Numbered from the stretch's first letter, positions 17,814 through 26,643 are shown. The stretch is 44,545 nt of DNA from Acidobacteriota bacterium (GCA_023265155.1 JAHFUL010000002.1:36188-80732), one strand, 5' to 3'. The notes: a model not told the origin generated them from the sequence alone. Numbers and translations are program-made.

Positions 17814-19000
17814 GTGTCATTCTGGACGCGCTGCGACGAAAGTCGGGTCGCGACGGCGCGCCCGCAGACCCTGGAGACCCTGCAGACAATCTCCAGACCG
17901 TTCGATCGGAAGCAGTCATGGCGACGCTCGGTTACCCGCGTCGCGAAGGCAGGCCACGCAACACGAAGGGGCTGATCGTCCTTGGGTCGGCGGCGGTCGT
18001 CCTTGGTTTCATTGCCATCGCGCTCCCGGTCAACTACTTCGCGCGTAAATCGCCACCGTCGACGGTCAAACCGGCTCCGGCGAACGTGCCACCAGCGGCC
18101 GCGCCTTCGCCGCCCGTGGCACCTCAAGGCGCACCCGCCGTGCCGTCTGCTGCGTCGCCTCCGCCGGCGCGTCCGTTGACCCCGGCGCCATTCACGGCCT
18201 CGGCCGGTTCCCGAGCTTCAGTGGCGACCCCGTCGCCAGAGCCCGCAGTGTCCCCGGTGCCCACAGGGTCGTCGGCGCAGAGTCGAACGACGCAGACGCC
18301 GTCGATGCCACGGCCCGCACCGCAGGCGCCGCCGGCTCCGCGTACGACAACCGCGACCCCTCAACGGTCACCCGCGCCGGCGCCAGGTCCAGTGACGCCA
18401 TCGCCCGCAGCGAATGGACCGGTCACTCCGCCGCGGGCCGATCATTTCGGGCTCGCGCTGTACTACCACCGCGTCGGCGACTTCCCGAACGCGCTGGCTC
18501 AGTACACGCTTCTGCTCGAGCAGAACGAAGCAAGCGCGGAAGTGCACAACAATCTCGGAATTCTGTACCAGGACCATGGGGACCTCGAGGACGCCACGCA
18601 GCAGTTTCAGCGTGCGCTCGCGCTCGAGCCTCGATACGCCAAGGCACACAACAACCTTGGCGTCGTGTGGATGCGGGGCGGGCGCCTCGAGCAGGCAGCC
18701 GCGGAGCTCCGCATGGCGCTCACGATTGACGCGCGCAGCGTCGAAGCGCTCGTCAATCTCGCGCTGGTGCAGCAGTCGTCCGGGCGGACGGCGGACGCTC
18801 GCGATTTACTGCAACGTGCGGTGGCACTCGATCCGCGCCATCCCGGCTCTCACTACAATCTCGCTGTCGTGGCCGACGGCAGCGGCGACACGCCAACAGC
18901 CGTCGAACACTACCGCGCCTTCCTGAAGTTCGGTGCCGTGACCCGTCCCGACCTCGCCGCGCAGGTGCGCGCCCGCCTCACGGCGCTTGGGTCCACCTGA
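17810..19000 (+). CDS. mshN: MshN/GspB-like TPR protein
   Basis: Inner-membrane pilus or secretion assembly protein, 396 residues. The first residues MSVILDALRRKSG match the conserved cytoplasmic start of GspB/ExeB and MshN-type proteins. One membrane helix is at about 54-75 (GLIVLGSAAVVLGFIAIALPV), followed by a ~130-residue Pro/Ala/Ser linker and about five TPR units (residues 210-385), e.g. AEVHNNLGILYQDHGDLEDA, PRYAKAHNNLGVVWMRGG and PGSHYNLAVVADGSG. The GTG start overlaps the ATPase stop by four bases. Its last residues, GST-stop, are encoded by the first unit of a 14-bp tandem repeat. Confidence 0.85.
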   Translation: MSVILDALRRKSGRDGAPADPGDPADNLQTVRSEAVMATLGYPRREGRPRNTKGLIVLGSAAVVLGFIAIALPVNYFARKSPPSTVKPAPANVPPAAAPSPPVAPQGAPAVPSAASPPPARPLTPAPFTASAGSRASVATPSPEPAVSPVPTGSSAQSRTTQTPSMPRPAPQAPPAPRTTTATPQRSPAPAPGPVTPSPAANGPVTPPRADHFGLALYYHRVGDFPNALAQYTLLLEQNEASAEVHNNLGILYQDHGDLEDATQQFQRALALEPRYAKAHNNLGVVWMRGGRLEQAAAELRMALTIDARSVEALVNLALVQQSSGRTADARDLLQRAVALDPRHPGSHYNLAVVADGSGDTPTAVEHYRAFLKFGAVTRPDLAAQVRARLTALGST

Positions 19001-19050
19001 AGGGGTCCACCTGAAGGGGTCCACCTGAAAGGGTCCACCTGAAAGGGTCT
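18989..19050. repeat. 14-bp tandem repeat GGGTCCACCTGAAR, 4.4 copies
   Basis: Units at 18989, 19003, 19017 and 19031, plus six bases. The TGA in the first unit is the stop codon of the TPR gene. The array ends five bases before the -10-like hexamer of the acetyl-CoA synthetase gene, so copy number changes would alter that upstream region. Confidence 0.95.
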
Positions 19051-19055
19051 AGTGA

Positions 19056-19061
19056 TATTCT
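19056..19061 (+). promoter_or_regulatory. Extended -10 element TGATATTCT, 6 bases before ATG
   Basis: TATTCT preceded by TGA (extended -10 form) and followed by six bases and the ATG at 19068. No Shine-Dalgarno sequence. A leaderless acetyl-CoA synthetase mRNA is likely. Confidence 0.5.
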
Positions 19062-19067
19062 CCGCGG

Positions 19068-21032
19068 ATGCCAGATCCCCAACCTTCTGAGTTCGCCGAC
19101 CTCCTTCGCGAAGATCGCACGTTTCCCCCTTCAACAGAGTTCCGCGCCGCCGCGCACGTGAGCGACGACAGCCTGTACGCCGAAGCCGAGCGGGATCCGG
19201 AAGCATTCTGGGCGGGGTTTGCCGGCGAGCTGGAGTGGTTCCGCAAATGGGACCGCGTGCTCGACTGGCAGCCCCCGAACGCCAGGTGGTTCGTCGGTGG
19301 AACGTTGAACGCCAGCGTGAACTGCCTGGACCGGCATGTGCGCGGTGCACGGCGCAACAAGGCGGCCATCATCTGGGAGGGCGAGCCGGGCGATCGGCGG
19401 ACGCTTACGTACTACGATCTGTATCGCGACGTCTCGGCTTTTTCCAACGTCTTGAAAACGCTCGGGGTGAGGAAGGGCGATCGCGTCGCCATCTACCTGC
19501 CGCTGATTCCCGAGCTCGTCGTCGCCGTGCTCGCCTGTGCGCGCATCGGGGCCGTGCATAGCGTGGTCTTTGGAGGATTCAGCGCCGAGTCGCTCTGCGA
19601 TCGCATCGACGATCAGAAAGCCAAGGTCCTCGTCACGGGAGACGGCGGCTTTCGGCGCGGACAGATTGTTCAGCTCAAGAAGGTCGCCGATGAGGCGATT
19701 GAGCGTACGCCGTCAGTCGAGCACGTCGTCGTCGTCCGGCGCACGTCGAGCACACCAATCCCCGTCACCATGAAAGAGGGACGCGACCACTGGTATCACG
19801 AGTTGATGGCCAACGCGCCGATGCGCTGCGAGCCGGAGCAGATGGACGCCGAGGACATGCTCTACATCCTCTACACGTCCGGCACGACCGGTAAACCCAA
19901 GGGGATCGTCCATACGACGGGCGGATATCTCGTCGGCACGTATGCGACGACCAAGCTCGTCTTCGACATGCGCGACGACGATGTCTTCTGGTGCACGGCC
20001 GACATCGGTTGGGTGACAGGCCACAGTTACGTCGTGTACGGCCCGCTGGCCAACGGCGCGACCGTCGTGATGTACGAAGGCGCGCCGGACTGGCCGGAGA
20101 AGGATCGGATGTGGTCGCTCATCGAGCGCTACGGTGTGACGATCTTCTACACAGCGCCCACGGCGATCCGCGCCTTCATGAAGTGGGGGACGGACTGGCC
20201 CGGGAAGCACGACTTGTCGTCGCTGCGCCTCATCGGCTCGGTGGGTGAGCCCATCAATCCGGAAGCCTGGGTCTGGTACTACCGCTTCATCGGCGGCGAA
20301 CGATGCCCGGTCGTCGATACCTGGTGGCAGACCGAGACGGGAGCCATCATGATTACTCCGCTCCCCGGCGTCACGACCTGCAAGCCCGGATCGGCGACCC
20401 GGCCGTTTCCCGGCATCGCCGCGGAGATTCGCACCGAGAAAGGCGAGAAGGTTGAAGTGGGCGGCGGCCTGCTCGCGCTGACGCGGCCGTGGCCGTCGAT
20501 GCTGCGCGGCATCTACGGCGATCCTGATCGCTACATGCGCCAGTACTGGAACAAGTGGGGGCTCGACGTGTACGTGACCGGCGACGGAGCGAAGCGCGAC
20601 GCCGACGGCAACTTCTGGCTGCTCGGACGGGTCGACGATGTGATCAACGTGGCGGGACATCGGATCGGCACGATGGAGGTGGAAAGCGCGCTGGTGGATC
20701 ATCCGAGTGTGGCAGAGGCCGCCGTCGTCGGCCGGACGCACGAGATCAAAGGACAGGCCATTGCAGCCTTTGTCACCGTGAGGGATGGCTTCGCGTCCAC
20801 GAAAGAGCTGGCGGACGACCTGAAGGCGCACGTCACCAAGAAGATAGGCGCCATCGCCCGGCCCGATGACATCCTCTTCACCGCGGACCTTCCCAAAACG
20901 CGTTCTGGCAAGATCATGCGCCGGCTCTTGCGCGACATCGCCGAAGGCAAGGTGTTGGGGGACACCACAACCCTCGCCGATCCGAACGTCGTCGCGAAGC
21001 TGAAGGTGGATTACGAGGATCGGGAGACGTAG
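19068..21032 (+). CDS. acsA: Acetyl-CoA synthetase
   Basis: Forms acetyl-CoA from acetate, ATP and CoA through acetyl-AMP; cytoplasmic. 654 residues, normal length. The AMP-binding motif [11 protein letters not shown] is at residues 269-279, [11 protein letters not shown] is the Trp-containing acetate pocket typical of Acs, and [13 protein letters not shown] is the hinge. The adenylation lysine is K615 in [16 protein letters not shown], which is also the usual acetylation control site. It lies between the mshN-like and PilM-like genes without overlap, so it seems to be its own transcription unit inserted in a pilus region. Confidence 0.97.
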   Translation: MPDPQPSEFADLLREDRTFPPSTEFRAAAHVSDDSLYAEAERDPEAFWAGFAGELEWFRKWDRVLDWQPPNARWFVGGTLNASVNCLDRHVRGARRNKAAIIWEGEPGDRRTLTYYDLYRDVSAFSNVLKTLGVRKGDRVAIYLPLIPELVVAVLACARIGAVHSVVFGGFSAESLCDRIDDQKAKVLVTGDGGFRRGQIVQLKKVADEAIERTPSVEHVVVVRRTSSTPIPVTMKEGRDHWYHELMANAPMRCEPEQMDAEDMLYILYTSGTTGKPKGIVHTTGGYLVGTYATTKLVFDMRDDDVFWCTADIGWVTGHSYVVYGPLANGATVVMYEGAPDWPEKDRMWSLIERYGVTIFYTAPTAIRAFMKWGTDWPGKHDLSSLRLIGSVGEPINPEAWVWYYRFIGGERCPVVDTWWQTETGAIMITPLPGVTTCKPGSATRPFPGIAAEIRTEKGEKVEVGGGLLALTRPWPSMLRGIYGDPDRYMRQYWNKWGLDVYVTGDGAKRDADGNFWLLGRVDDVINVAGHRIGTMEVESALVDHPSVAEAAVVGRTHEIKGQAIAAFVTVRDGFASTKELADDLKAHVTKKIGAIARPDDILFTADLPKTRSGKIMRRLLRDIAEGKVLGDTTTLADPNVVAKLKVDYEDRET

Positions 21033-21042
21033 AGATAGAGAA

Positions 21043-21066
21043 CAGGGGGTCAGACCCCTGTCTGAC
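21043..21066. repeat. REP-like palindrome around GGGGTCAGACCCC
   Basis: CAGGGGGTCAGACCCCTG plus a following inverted half (TCTGACCCC), in the 55-base gap after acetyl-CoA synthetase. Second copy of the motif at 15075-15085. It may end the acs transcript, although no T-run follows. Confidence 0.7.
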
Positions 21067-21087
21067 CCCGTATCCGAACGTATCCGA

Positions 21088-22665
21088 ATGGCTGCCCGAA
21101 TCGGTATCGAGCTATCCGCCGGAACCGGTCGAATCGTCGAGCTTGCTCGTCCGGTCTGGGGACGCGGTCGAGCGGACGCCCGCGTCAGGTCATTCGCCTC
21201 GGTGGCCCTGACGGACCCTGAGTCAAGTGAGCGATTTGCGGCGCTGCGCGGGCGTCACGCCACCGTCGTCATCTGGACTCCACACTGCACCCATCGGCAC
21301 GTCGTCGTCGCCAACGGATCGTACGATCGCATGCGCGCGGAAGCGCTCGCGACGGCCGGAGGAATTGGCCCGACGACGTCTCCCGTGCTGTCGGACATCG
21401 CGCCGGCCGCACCTCTCGCATCCGGCCTGGAGCGACGCGAGCTGGTCGTGGCCACCGTGCCGAGAACGGAAGCCGCCGGTGTGCTCCGTCGGGTGAAGGA
21501 CGCCGGCATCACCATCGACGCGGTGCTCACGCCGGCGGCGGCACTCACGTCACTGGCGCGGCTGCGTCGCGGTTGCGCTTCTCTGGACGCCCTCGAGGGC
21601 CCTGAGGGCTACATCGCGCTCGAGGAATCCGCGTCGACGATCGCAGTCGTGCGCGATGGGCATCTGGTAGCTGAACGTACGGTGCCGTGGGGCTATCTGA
21701 GCGAGTCATCGGCGCATACCGTCGTCCGCGCGCGCGAAGAGATCGTGCAGCGCCTGGCAGCTGAACTGTCGATGTGTATGGCGTCCTGGCAGTTGAATAC
21801 CAGACCACTCGAGCACATTTGTGTATGCGGCGCTCTCCCCGAGCTGCGCAGTATGGCGGTCTCTCTGACGGAGCGACTGGACATCGAGGTCGAGACGCTC
21901 GACGGGCTTTTTGGGATCGACGCTCGCCGGCTGCCCGAGCCCGCGGCGGAATTCCGCGAACGAACGGCCGAACTGCGGATCGCCTGGGCGGCGGCGGCCG
22001 ATCGAGAACCGATCCTGGACCTGCTTCGAGAACGAAAACGGCAGGCGAGAAAGGCCGCCTTCTCGAAGGTCGCGATCATCGCGGGGGTGACGGTTGGCCT
22101 CGCAGGCGGCTGGGCATTGCAGAGGCAATGGCGTCCCGTCGAATCGGTGACCGATCGCACAGCGCCGGCCGGTTCGGTCGCAGAGTACCGCTCCACCCCG
22201 AATCGCAGCGCGCCTGCTCGGGTAGCTGTGCCCCGTTCAGCACCGGAAAAGGTAACAGCGGCTGCCCCGCGTCAGGCACCAACGTCCACGCCGCAGCCTG
22301 GAGCGCCGCGGACCGCGGCCGCCGCGCCTGAACAACCAGCAACGCGGCCTCCGGCTTCTGCGCCCGCACCGGCGCCGCAGTCACTGCCACCCCCAAGTCG
22401 TCGGAGTCTCGAGCCCATCGTGCCCCAACCCGCCGCTCCCGAGCCGACGCCTCGCGTGGAACCGCCGCCGCTTCCGTTCGACGCAACACTCGGGACGATT
22501 CTCTATGGGCCCGAACGGAAGCTCGCGATCATCGATGGCCGGATCGTCCAGGCCGGCGATGATGTGAGGGGCGCGCGGATCATCGAGATCACACCGACCT
22601 CGGTGTACCTCCGGGACGAGCAAGGTCGATTACGGCGTCTGACGGCTGGAGGATCCAGCCGTTGA
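21088..22665 (+). CDS. PilM/GspL-like actin-fold protein with GspB-like C-terminus
   Basis: 525 residues, not a standard named gene. Residues 1-310 look like the actin-fold cytoplasmic part of PilM/MshI/GspL: GIELSAGTGRIVEL opens the fold, LVVATVPRTEAAGVLRRVKDAG and GYIALEESASTIAVVRDGHLV are typical of the second lobe, and CVCGALPEL matches the region before subdomain IIA. A membrane helix follows (327-345, AFSKVAIIAGVTVGLAGGW), then a ~110-residue Pro/Ala-rich linker. The C-terminal domain (466-520; LAIIDGRIVQAGDDVRGARI, ITPTSVYLRDEQGRLRRL) resembles the periplasmic end of GspB or PilP/GspC. This joins a cytoplasmic platform and a secretin-side domain in one chain. Confidence 0.7.
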   Translation: MAARIGIELSAGTGRIVELARPVWGRGRADARVRSFASVALTDPESSERFAALRGRHATVVIWTPHCTHRHVVVANGSYDRMRAEALATAGGIGPTTSPVLSDIAPAAPLASGLERRELVVATVPRTEAAGVLRRVKDAGITIDAVLTPAAALTSLARLRRGCASLDALEGPEGYIALEESASTIAVVRDGHLVAERTVPWGYLSESSAHTVVRAREEIVQRLAAELSMCMASWQLNTRPLEHICVCGALPELRSMAVSLTERLDIEVETLDGLFGIDARRLPEPAAEFRERTAELRIAWAAAADREPILDLLRERKRQARKAAFSKVAIIAGVTVGLAGGWALQRQWRPVESVTDRTAPAGSVAEYRSTPNRSAPARVAVPRSAPEKVTAAAPRQAPTSTPQPGAPRTAAAAPEQPATRPPASAPAPAPQSLPPPSRRSLEPIVPQPAAPEPTPRVEPPPLPFDATLGTILYGPERKLAIIDGRIVQAGDDVRGARIIEITPTSVYLRDEQGRLRRLTAGGSSR

Positions 22666-22717
22666 GGAGGAAAGCGCCAGACGTGCTCCCCCAGGAACAC
22701 TTCTCGGGCGCCTGGCG

Positions 22718-22723
22718 TAGTAT
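22718..22723 (+). promoter_or_regulatory. -10-like hexamer TAGTAT, 8 bases before ATG
   Basis: TAGTAT, then eight bases and the ABC ATPase ATG at 22732; no Shine-Dalgarno sequence nearby. Same hexamer and similar spacing as at the dehydratase gene (2221). Confidence 0.4.
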
Positions 22724-22731
22724 TAAGAGCT

Positions 22732-23418
22732 ATGGCACTGATTGAGACCTTCGATCTCTGGAAATCGTACGTCATGGGTACGGAAGAGATTCATGCCCTG
22801 AGAGGCATCTCCATCCAGATTGAGCGGGGCGAATACGTGGCCATCATGGGTCCGTCCGGATCGGGGAAATCGACGCTGATGAACCTGATCGGGTGTCTCG
22901 ACACGCCGAGCAAAGGCTCGTATCTGTTGAACCAAAAACAGGTCGGCAAGATGAACGACAACGAGCTGGCGCGCATCCGCAACGAAGAGATCGGCTTCGT
23001 CTTTCAGACCTTCAACCTGTTGCCGCGCGCGACGGCGCTTCGCAACGTCGAGTTGCCGCTTGTGTACGCCGGCATTCCCGCGAAGGCGCGCGAGGAGCGC
23101 GCCAAGGCTGCGCTCGACAAGGTCGAGCTCACCTCGCGCATGAACCATCGTCCGAACGAGTTGTCCGGAGGTCAGCGCCAGCGCGTGGCGATCGCGCGCG
23201 CGCTCGTGAACGATCCCTCGATCCTCCTGGCAGACGAGCCGACCGGAAACCTGGACTCCAAGACCGGCTTGGAAATCATGGGCGTGTTCGAGCGGCTGCA
23301 CAAGGCGGGGAATACGATTCTGCTGGTCACCCACGAAGCTGACGTTGCGGCGTACGCCTACCGGGCGATTCACATCCGCGACGGACAGGTCGAGAACGAC
23401 GTGCGCCGCGCGGCATAG
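22732..23418 (+). CDS. ABC transporter ATP-binding protein, LolD/MacB family
   Basis: Nucleotide-binding subunit, 228 residues. Walker [10 protein letters not shown] starts at residue 40; the Q-loop lies in [20 protein letters not shown], characteristic of the MacB/LolD/FtsE group; the signature LSGGQRQR starts at residue 144; Walker [16 protein letters not shown] contains D168/E169; the H-loop is TH in [13 protein letters not shown]. The family drives lipoprotein release, macrolide efflux or other mechanotransmission through a FtsX-like permease. No permease gene is adjacent: the next gene is on the other strand. Confidence 0.93.
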   Translation: MALIETFDLWKSYVMGTEEIHALRGISIQIERGEYVAIMGPSGSGKSTLMNLIGCLDTPSKGSYLLNQKQVGKMNDNELARIRNEEIGFVFQTFNLLPRATALRNVELPLVYAGIPAKAREERAKAALDKVELTSRMNHRPNELSGGQRQRVAIARALVNDPSILLADEPTGNLDSKTGLEIMGVFERLHKAGNTILLVTHEADVAAYAYRAIHIRDGQVENDVRRAA

Positions 23419-23441
23419 AACCGCTCCACCACGCCGTCATT

Positions 23442-23477
23442 CCATCACCCCATCACCCCTTCACCCCATCACCCCAT
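23442..23477. repeat. Short ATCACCCC tandem array
   Basis: Five near-identical units of ATCACCCC or TTCACCCC with one extra base each, in the gap between the convergent ABC ATPase and DUF4159 genes. Confidence 0.8.
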
Positions 23478-23491
23478 CTGTCGCCTAGTTC

Positions 23492-24343
23492 CTAGTGCGT
23501 CATCCCATAGATGAGCGCATTGATGCCAAATGCGTAGCCGATCACGGAGAACTGGTGGAAGTAGTCGGGGTCCTGATCCTCACGCTCGTAGGAATCGCCG
23601 AAGTCGGTGTTGAAGGTGATCAGCACCATGACGCGACCGTTTGGGTCGAGGATCGCGCGGACGTGCGGTGTCGCGCTCGCGGCTCCGCGCTCGGATGTCT
23701 GGCCGTAGCGCCAGTTGGCGCCGCCGATCGAGGGAATCTGCGGGACGTGATCGACGTTGAGAACCTGATGGAAGATCGGGTGGTCGAGGGGAAGGTCGAC
23801 GATCGGGTACGCGCTCGAGGGGAGCGCTTTTCGGATCTGGCTCTCCCAGATGGCCCACGCGTAGTCGCCCCAGAAGTCGTCCGCCCAGAGGAAGCCCCCC
23901 TTGAGCAGATATTTGCGGAGATTGTCGGACTCTTCGTCGTCGAGGTAGATGTTGCCGACCTCGGTCATCATGATGAACGGACAGTGGAAGAGCTCCGGCT
24001 GGCTCAGGTGTATCAGCAGATGGTTCGGCTCTTTGCGGTCGTCGAAGCTGACGGGCGTCTTGGTGAGCTCCGAGAGTCGAATGGAAAGGTTCTGATCGGC
24101 GCGCGGGTAATCCACGTCCCAACCGCCACCGTCGCCGTTCGATGCCCGTCGGAACTCGACGCGACAGAACTGGAAGGCTCCGTCGAAGCTGTCGGGCCTC
24201 GCGTAGCTCAGCGCGCTTGGGGACGGCCGATTTCGCCATTGTCCGAGCGCGACCGTCCCCATCGACGCAACCAACACGCCTACCGCTAACACGGCCACGA
24301 AAGGCCGGAGAAACCGCGCACGTGCCGCCTGGCAGGCTTGCAT
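23492..24343 (-). CDS. DUF4159 domain-containing exported protein
   Basis: 283 residues, function unknown. The N-terminus has a hydrophobic signal or anchor segment (about 12-34, LRPFVAVLAVGVLVASMGTVA). The rest matches the DUF4159 pattern: FQFCRVEFRRAS and GWDVDYPRADQNLSIRLSEL, a PEL-FHCPFIMMTEVG segment, LRKYLLKGGFLWADDFWG, and YPIVDLPLDHPIFHQ near the end. In other bacteria this domain often accompanies MoxR/VWA/DUF58 gene sets; none is present here. The ATG is preceded by TAGACT with six bases between, and has no Shine-Dalgarno sequence. Confidence 0.85.
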   Translation of the reverse strand: MQACQAARARFLRPFVAVLAVGVLVASMGTVALGQWRNRPSPSALSYARPDSFDGAFQFCRVEFRRASNGDGGGWDVDYPRADQNLSIRLSELTKTPVSFDDRKEPNHLLIHLSQPELFHCPFIMMTEVGNIYLDDEESDNLRKYLLKGGFLWADDFWGDYAWAIWESQIRKALPSSAYPIVDLPLDHPIFHQVLNVDHVPQIPSIGGANWRYGQTSERGAASATPHVRAILDPNGRVMVLITFNTDFGDSYEREDQDPDYFHQFSVIGYAFGINALIYGMTH

Positions 24344-24349
24344 GGGTCT

Positions 24350-24355
24350 AGTCTA
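24350..24355 (-). promoter_or_regulatory. -10-like hexamer TAGACT, 6 bases before ATG
   Basis: On the minus strand TAGACT is followed by AGACCC and the ATG of the DUF4159 gene. The arrangement is nearly identical to that of the SDR gene (12025). A leaderless transcript is likely. Confidence 0.45.
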
Positions 24356-24523
24356 CGGCAAGACTCGGTCGTTGGTCACCGATGCTTGGTCAGTGACCGG
24401 TGGCCCCGGCCAATGTGTTTTGGGAGGTGGTCGTTGCCGGTTTATCCCGGCCGCATGCCGCGCTGGCCCGGCTAAACCCGCGTGGCGGCCGTGCCCCGAG
24501 CCGGTCACGACCAGACGGCCTGG

Positions 24524-26026
24524 TCATCTCTCTTCGAAGACGCCGAAAACGTCGCGCATCGCGTCAGAGATCTCACCGAGCGTCGCGCTCGCTTCCACGG
24601 CGGTGACGATGGCCGGAACGAGATTGGTGCCGTCGCGGGCCGCCCGGGTGACACCTGCCAGTGCGCTCGCGCATATCTGGGCGTTGCGTTTCGCCCGGAG
24701 CGCCTGAACGCGCTCGATCTGGCGTCGCTCGGCTTCCGGGTCGATGCGGAAGACGGCCGTCGGGCTCGAGCCAGGTTCTCCCTCGGCGTACTTGTTCACA
24801 CCGACAACGGCCGTTTCGCCCGAGTCGATTGCCGTTTGAGCGCGATACGCCGATTCCTGGATTTCACGCTGAATGAAGCCGCTCTCGATGGCGGCAAGCG
24901 CGCCGCCCGCGCGATCGATCTGGGCGATCAGATCCTCCGCGCCCCGTGCGATGTCGTCCGTCAGCTTTTCAATGACGTACGAGCCGCCGACCGGATCGAC
25001 CGTGTTGGCGACGCCGGTCTCGGCAGCGATGATCTGCTGGGTGCGCAGGGCGATGCGGGCGGATTCCTCCGTGGGCAGGGCCAGCGCCTCGTCGTGTGCA
25101 TTGCAGTGAAGCGACTGCGTGCCGCCGAGGACCGCCGCCATCGCCTGCAACGCCACCCGGACGATGTTGTTGCCCGGCTGCTGCGCGGTCAACGTGCTCC
25201 CGGCCGTCTGGGTGTGGAAGCGCAGCTGCTGTGCGCGCGGGTTGGTCGCTCCGAACCGGTCGCGCATCAGGCGTGCCCAAAGGCGCCGAGCGGCGCGGAA
25301 CTTTGCGATCTCTTCCAGGAAGTCGTTGTGGGCGTTGAAAAAAAACGACAGTCGCTGTCCGAAGCGATTGACATCGAGGCCGGCGTCGATCGCGGCCTGA
25401 ACGTATGCGATGGCGTGTGCGAACGTGAACGCCACTTCCTGGACGGCGGTCGAGCCCGCCTCGCGGATGTGATACCCGCTGATGGAAATCGTGTTCCAGT
25501 TGGGCAGCTCGCGCGCGCAGTACGCAAAGATGTCCGTGACGATGCGCAGCGACGCGCGTGGCGGGTAAATGTAGGTGCCCCGCGCCACGTACTCTTTCAG
25601 AATGTCGTTCTGGACCGTGCCCGCCAGCCTTGCCAGCGGCACGCCCTGGCGCCGCGCCACCGCGATGTAGAGCGACAGCAGAATGATCGCCGTGGAGTTA
25701 ATCGTCATCGACGTCGACACGCCATCGAGCGGGATGCCGTCGAACAGCGTCGTCATGTCGTCGATCGAGTCGATCGCCACACCGACTCGTCCGACCTCCC
25801 CCTCGGCGAGCGGATGGTCGGAGTCGTATCCAATCTGCGTGGGCAGGTCGAACGCGACGCTCAGGCCGTTGACGCCGTGCGCCAGGAGATAGCGGTATCG
25901 GGCGTTGGACTCGGCCGCCGTTCCAAACCCGGCGTATTGCCGCATTGTCCACAGCCGGCCCCGATACATCGTCGGCTGAATGCCGCGCGTGAAAGGGAAT
26001 TCGCCGGGAAATCCGAGCTCGCCCAT
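24524..26026 (-). CDS. Methylmalonyl-CoA mutase, large (catalytic) subunit
   Basis: Adenosylcobalamin-dependent carbon-skeleton mutase, TIM-barrel subunit (500 residues). It starts just before [34 protein letters not shown] has the Tyr equivalent to Y89 and [15 protein letters not shown] the Arg equivalent to R207 of characterised methylmalonyl-CoA mutase, favouring methylmalonyl-CoA over isobutyryl-CoA. The C-terminal B12-binding domain is absent and must be a separate subunit outside the window. I chose ATG 26026. In-frame sequence up to 26131 is unlike the family and holds a TACAAT hexamer that may be the -10. Family members often have ~40 more N-terminal residues, so a short N-terminus is an oddity. 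Divergent from the small gene at 26245. Confidence 0.9.
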   Translation of the reverse strand: MGELGFPGEFPFTRGIQPTMYRGRLWTMRQYAGFGTAAESNARYRYLLAHGVNGLSVAFDLPTQIGYDSDHPLAEGEVGRVGVAIDSIDDMTTLFDGIPLDGVSTSMTINSTAIILLSLYIAVARRQGVPLARLAGTVQNDILKEYVARGTYIYPPRASLRIVTDIFAYCARELPNWNTISISGYHIREAGSTAVQEVAFTFAHAIAYVQAAIDAGLDVNRFGQRLSFFFNAHNDFLEEIAKFRAARRLWARLMRDRFGATNPRAQQLRFHTQTAGSTLTAQQPGNNIVRVALQAMAAVLGGTQSLHCNAHDEALALPTEESARIALRTQQIIAAETGVANTVDPVGGSYVIEKLTDDIARGAEDLIAQIDRAGGALAAIESGFIQREIQESAYRAQTAIDSGETAVVGVNKYAEGEPGSSPTAVFRIDPEAERRQIERVQALRAKRNAQICASALAGVTRAARDGTNLVPAIVTAVEASATLGEISDAMRDVFGVFEER

Positions 26027-26081
26027 GGCCGCTGATTGCGGTAATTGTAGCGCGACTCGAGGGGTGTGTGGCTGTAAGTGC

Positions 26082-26110
26082 TTGACAGCGCTGCAATTTG
26101 ACCGTACACT
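26082..26110 (+). promoter_or_regulatory. Near-consensus sigma-70 promoter
   Basis: TTGACA (26082-26087), a 17-base spacer and TACACT (26105-26110). Transcription would start near 26117, leaving a ~128-base leader before the ATG at 26245. Confidence 0.8.
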
Positions 26111-26116
26111 TTTCCT

Positions 26117-26244
26117 CACATATAGGAGCATTTACACTCGATTTGCAGGCGCCCGATTCCTGCCACCGCTCGTTGCCTGCAGGTTTCGGAAGAGCAAGCG
26201 CCCCGGAACCCGGCCCGGCCCGGCGGCGGAGGGGAGGAACGAGG
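26117..26244 (+). promoter_or_regulatory. Long 5' leader with hairpin potential
   Basis: Inferred leader of the 104-residue gene. GCAGGC near 26145 can pair with GCCTGC near 26178. A GC-rich CCCGG repeat lies near 26205-26225, just ahead of the GAGG-rich ribosome site. It matches no riboswitch class I know. Confidence 0.35.
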
Positions 26245-26559
26245 ATGGACGACGTCGTCAACCGGTTCGCGCGCGAACTGGCCGACGCGATCGCCGCTGC
26301 GGTCGCGGAGAATCCCCAGGTCGAAGCGTGCCGCGAGAAGGCGCGCGCCGCGGGTTTCGAGATGAAAGTGACGCTTGAAGCCGTGGTTGGCTTCGTGAAC
26401 CGATCGCAACAGACAGGGGCGCTCACCAAAGTGGCGGCGCCAGCTCACCCGGCCAAAGATGTGACGCCGCGCCGGGCATTGGAAGTCACGGCCAACGATC
26501 GGCGATTCCTCCGCTCGCTGAGGATCGCCGCCGACGAGGCCGCTGAGGAAGTGAACTAG
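26245..26559 (+). CDS. Small conserved-looking protein of unknown function
   Basis: 104 residues, not recognised. The start is fixed by GAGGAACGAGG directly before the ATG. Residues 1-55 look helical (FARELADAIAAAVAENPQVE and CREKARAAGFEMKVTLEAVV), with no signal peptide or membrane segment. The middle is Pro/Ala-rich, and a second helix-rich part (NDRRFLRSLRIAADEAAEEV) ends the protein. It is basic in the middle and acidic at the end. It has its own near-consensus promoter, a long leader and a terminator, so it is an independent and probably well expressed gene. A longer in-frame extension up to 26098 overlaps the promoter and is not coding. Confidence 0.7.
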   Translation: MDDVVNRFARELADAIAAAVAENPQVEACREKARAAGFEMKVTLEAVVGFVNRSQQTGALTKVAAPAHPAKDVTPRRALEVTANDRRFLRSLRIAADEAAEEVN

Positions 26560-26568
26560 AAACGTAGT

Positions 26569-26586
26569 GTCCGGCTTCGGCCGGAC
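26569..26586. repeat. GTCCGGC-TTCG-GCCGGAC hairpin
   Basis: Perfect 7-bp stem with a TTCG tetraloop, ten bases after the small gene stop, part of a longer GTAGTGTCCGGC... element. An inverted near-copy lies at 27458-27475, across gpmA. Confidence 0.9.
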
Positions 26587-26606
26587 CGTGAGTCTGACGA
26601 TCGAAG

Positions 26607-26643
26607 GGCCGGTCCACTGCGGTGGCGCCGGCCTCTTTTATTT
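26607..26643 (+). terminator. Rho-independent terminator of the small gene
   Basis: GGCCGG-T-CCAC-TGC(G)-GTGG-CG-CCGGCC stem-loop (26607-26633) followed by TCTTTTATTT. It lies at the convergent end of gpmA, whose TAA stop falls in the T-run. Confidence 0.75.
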
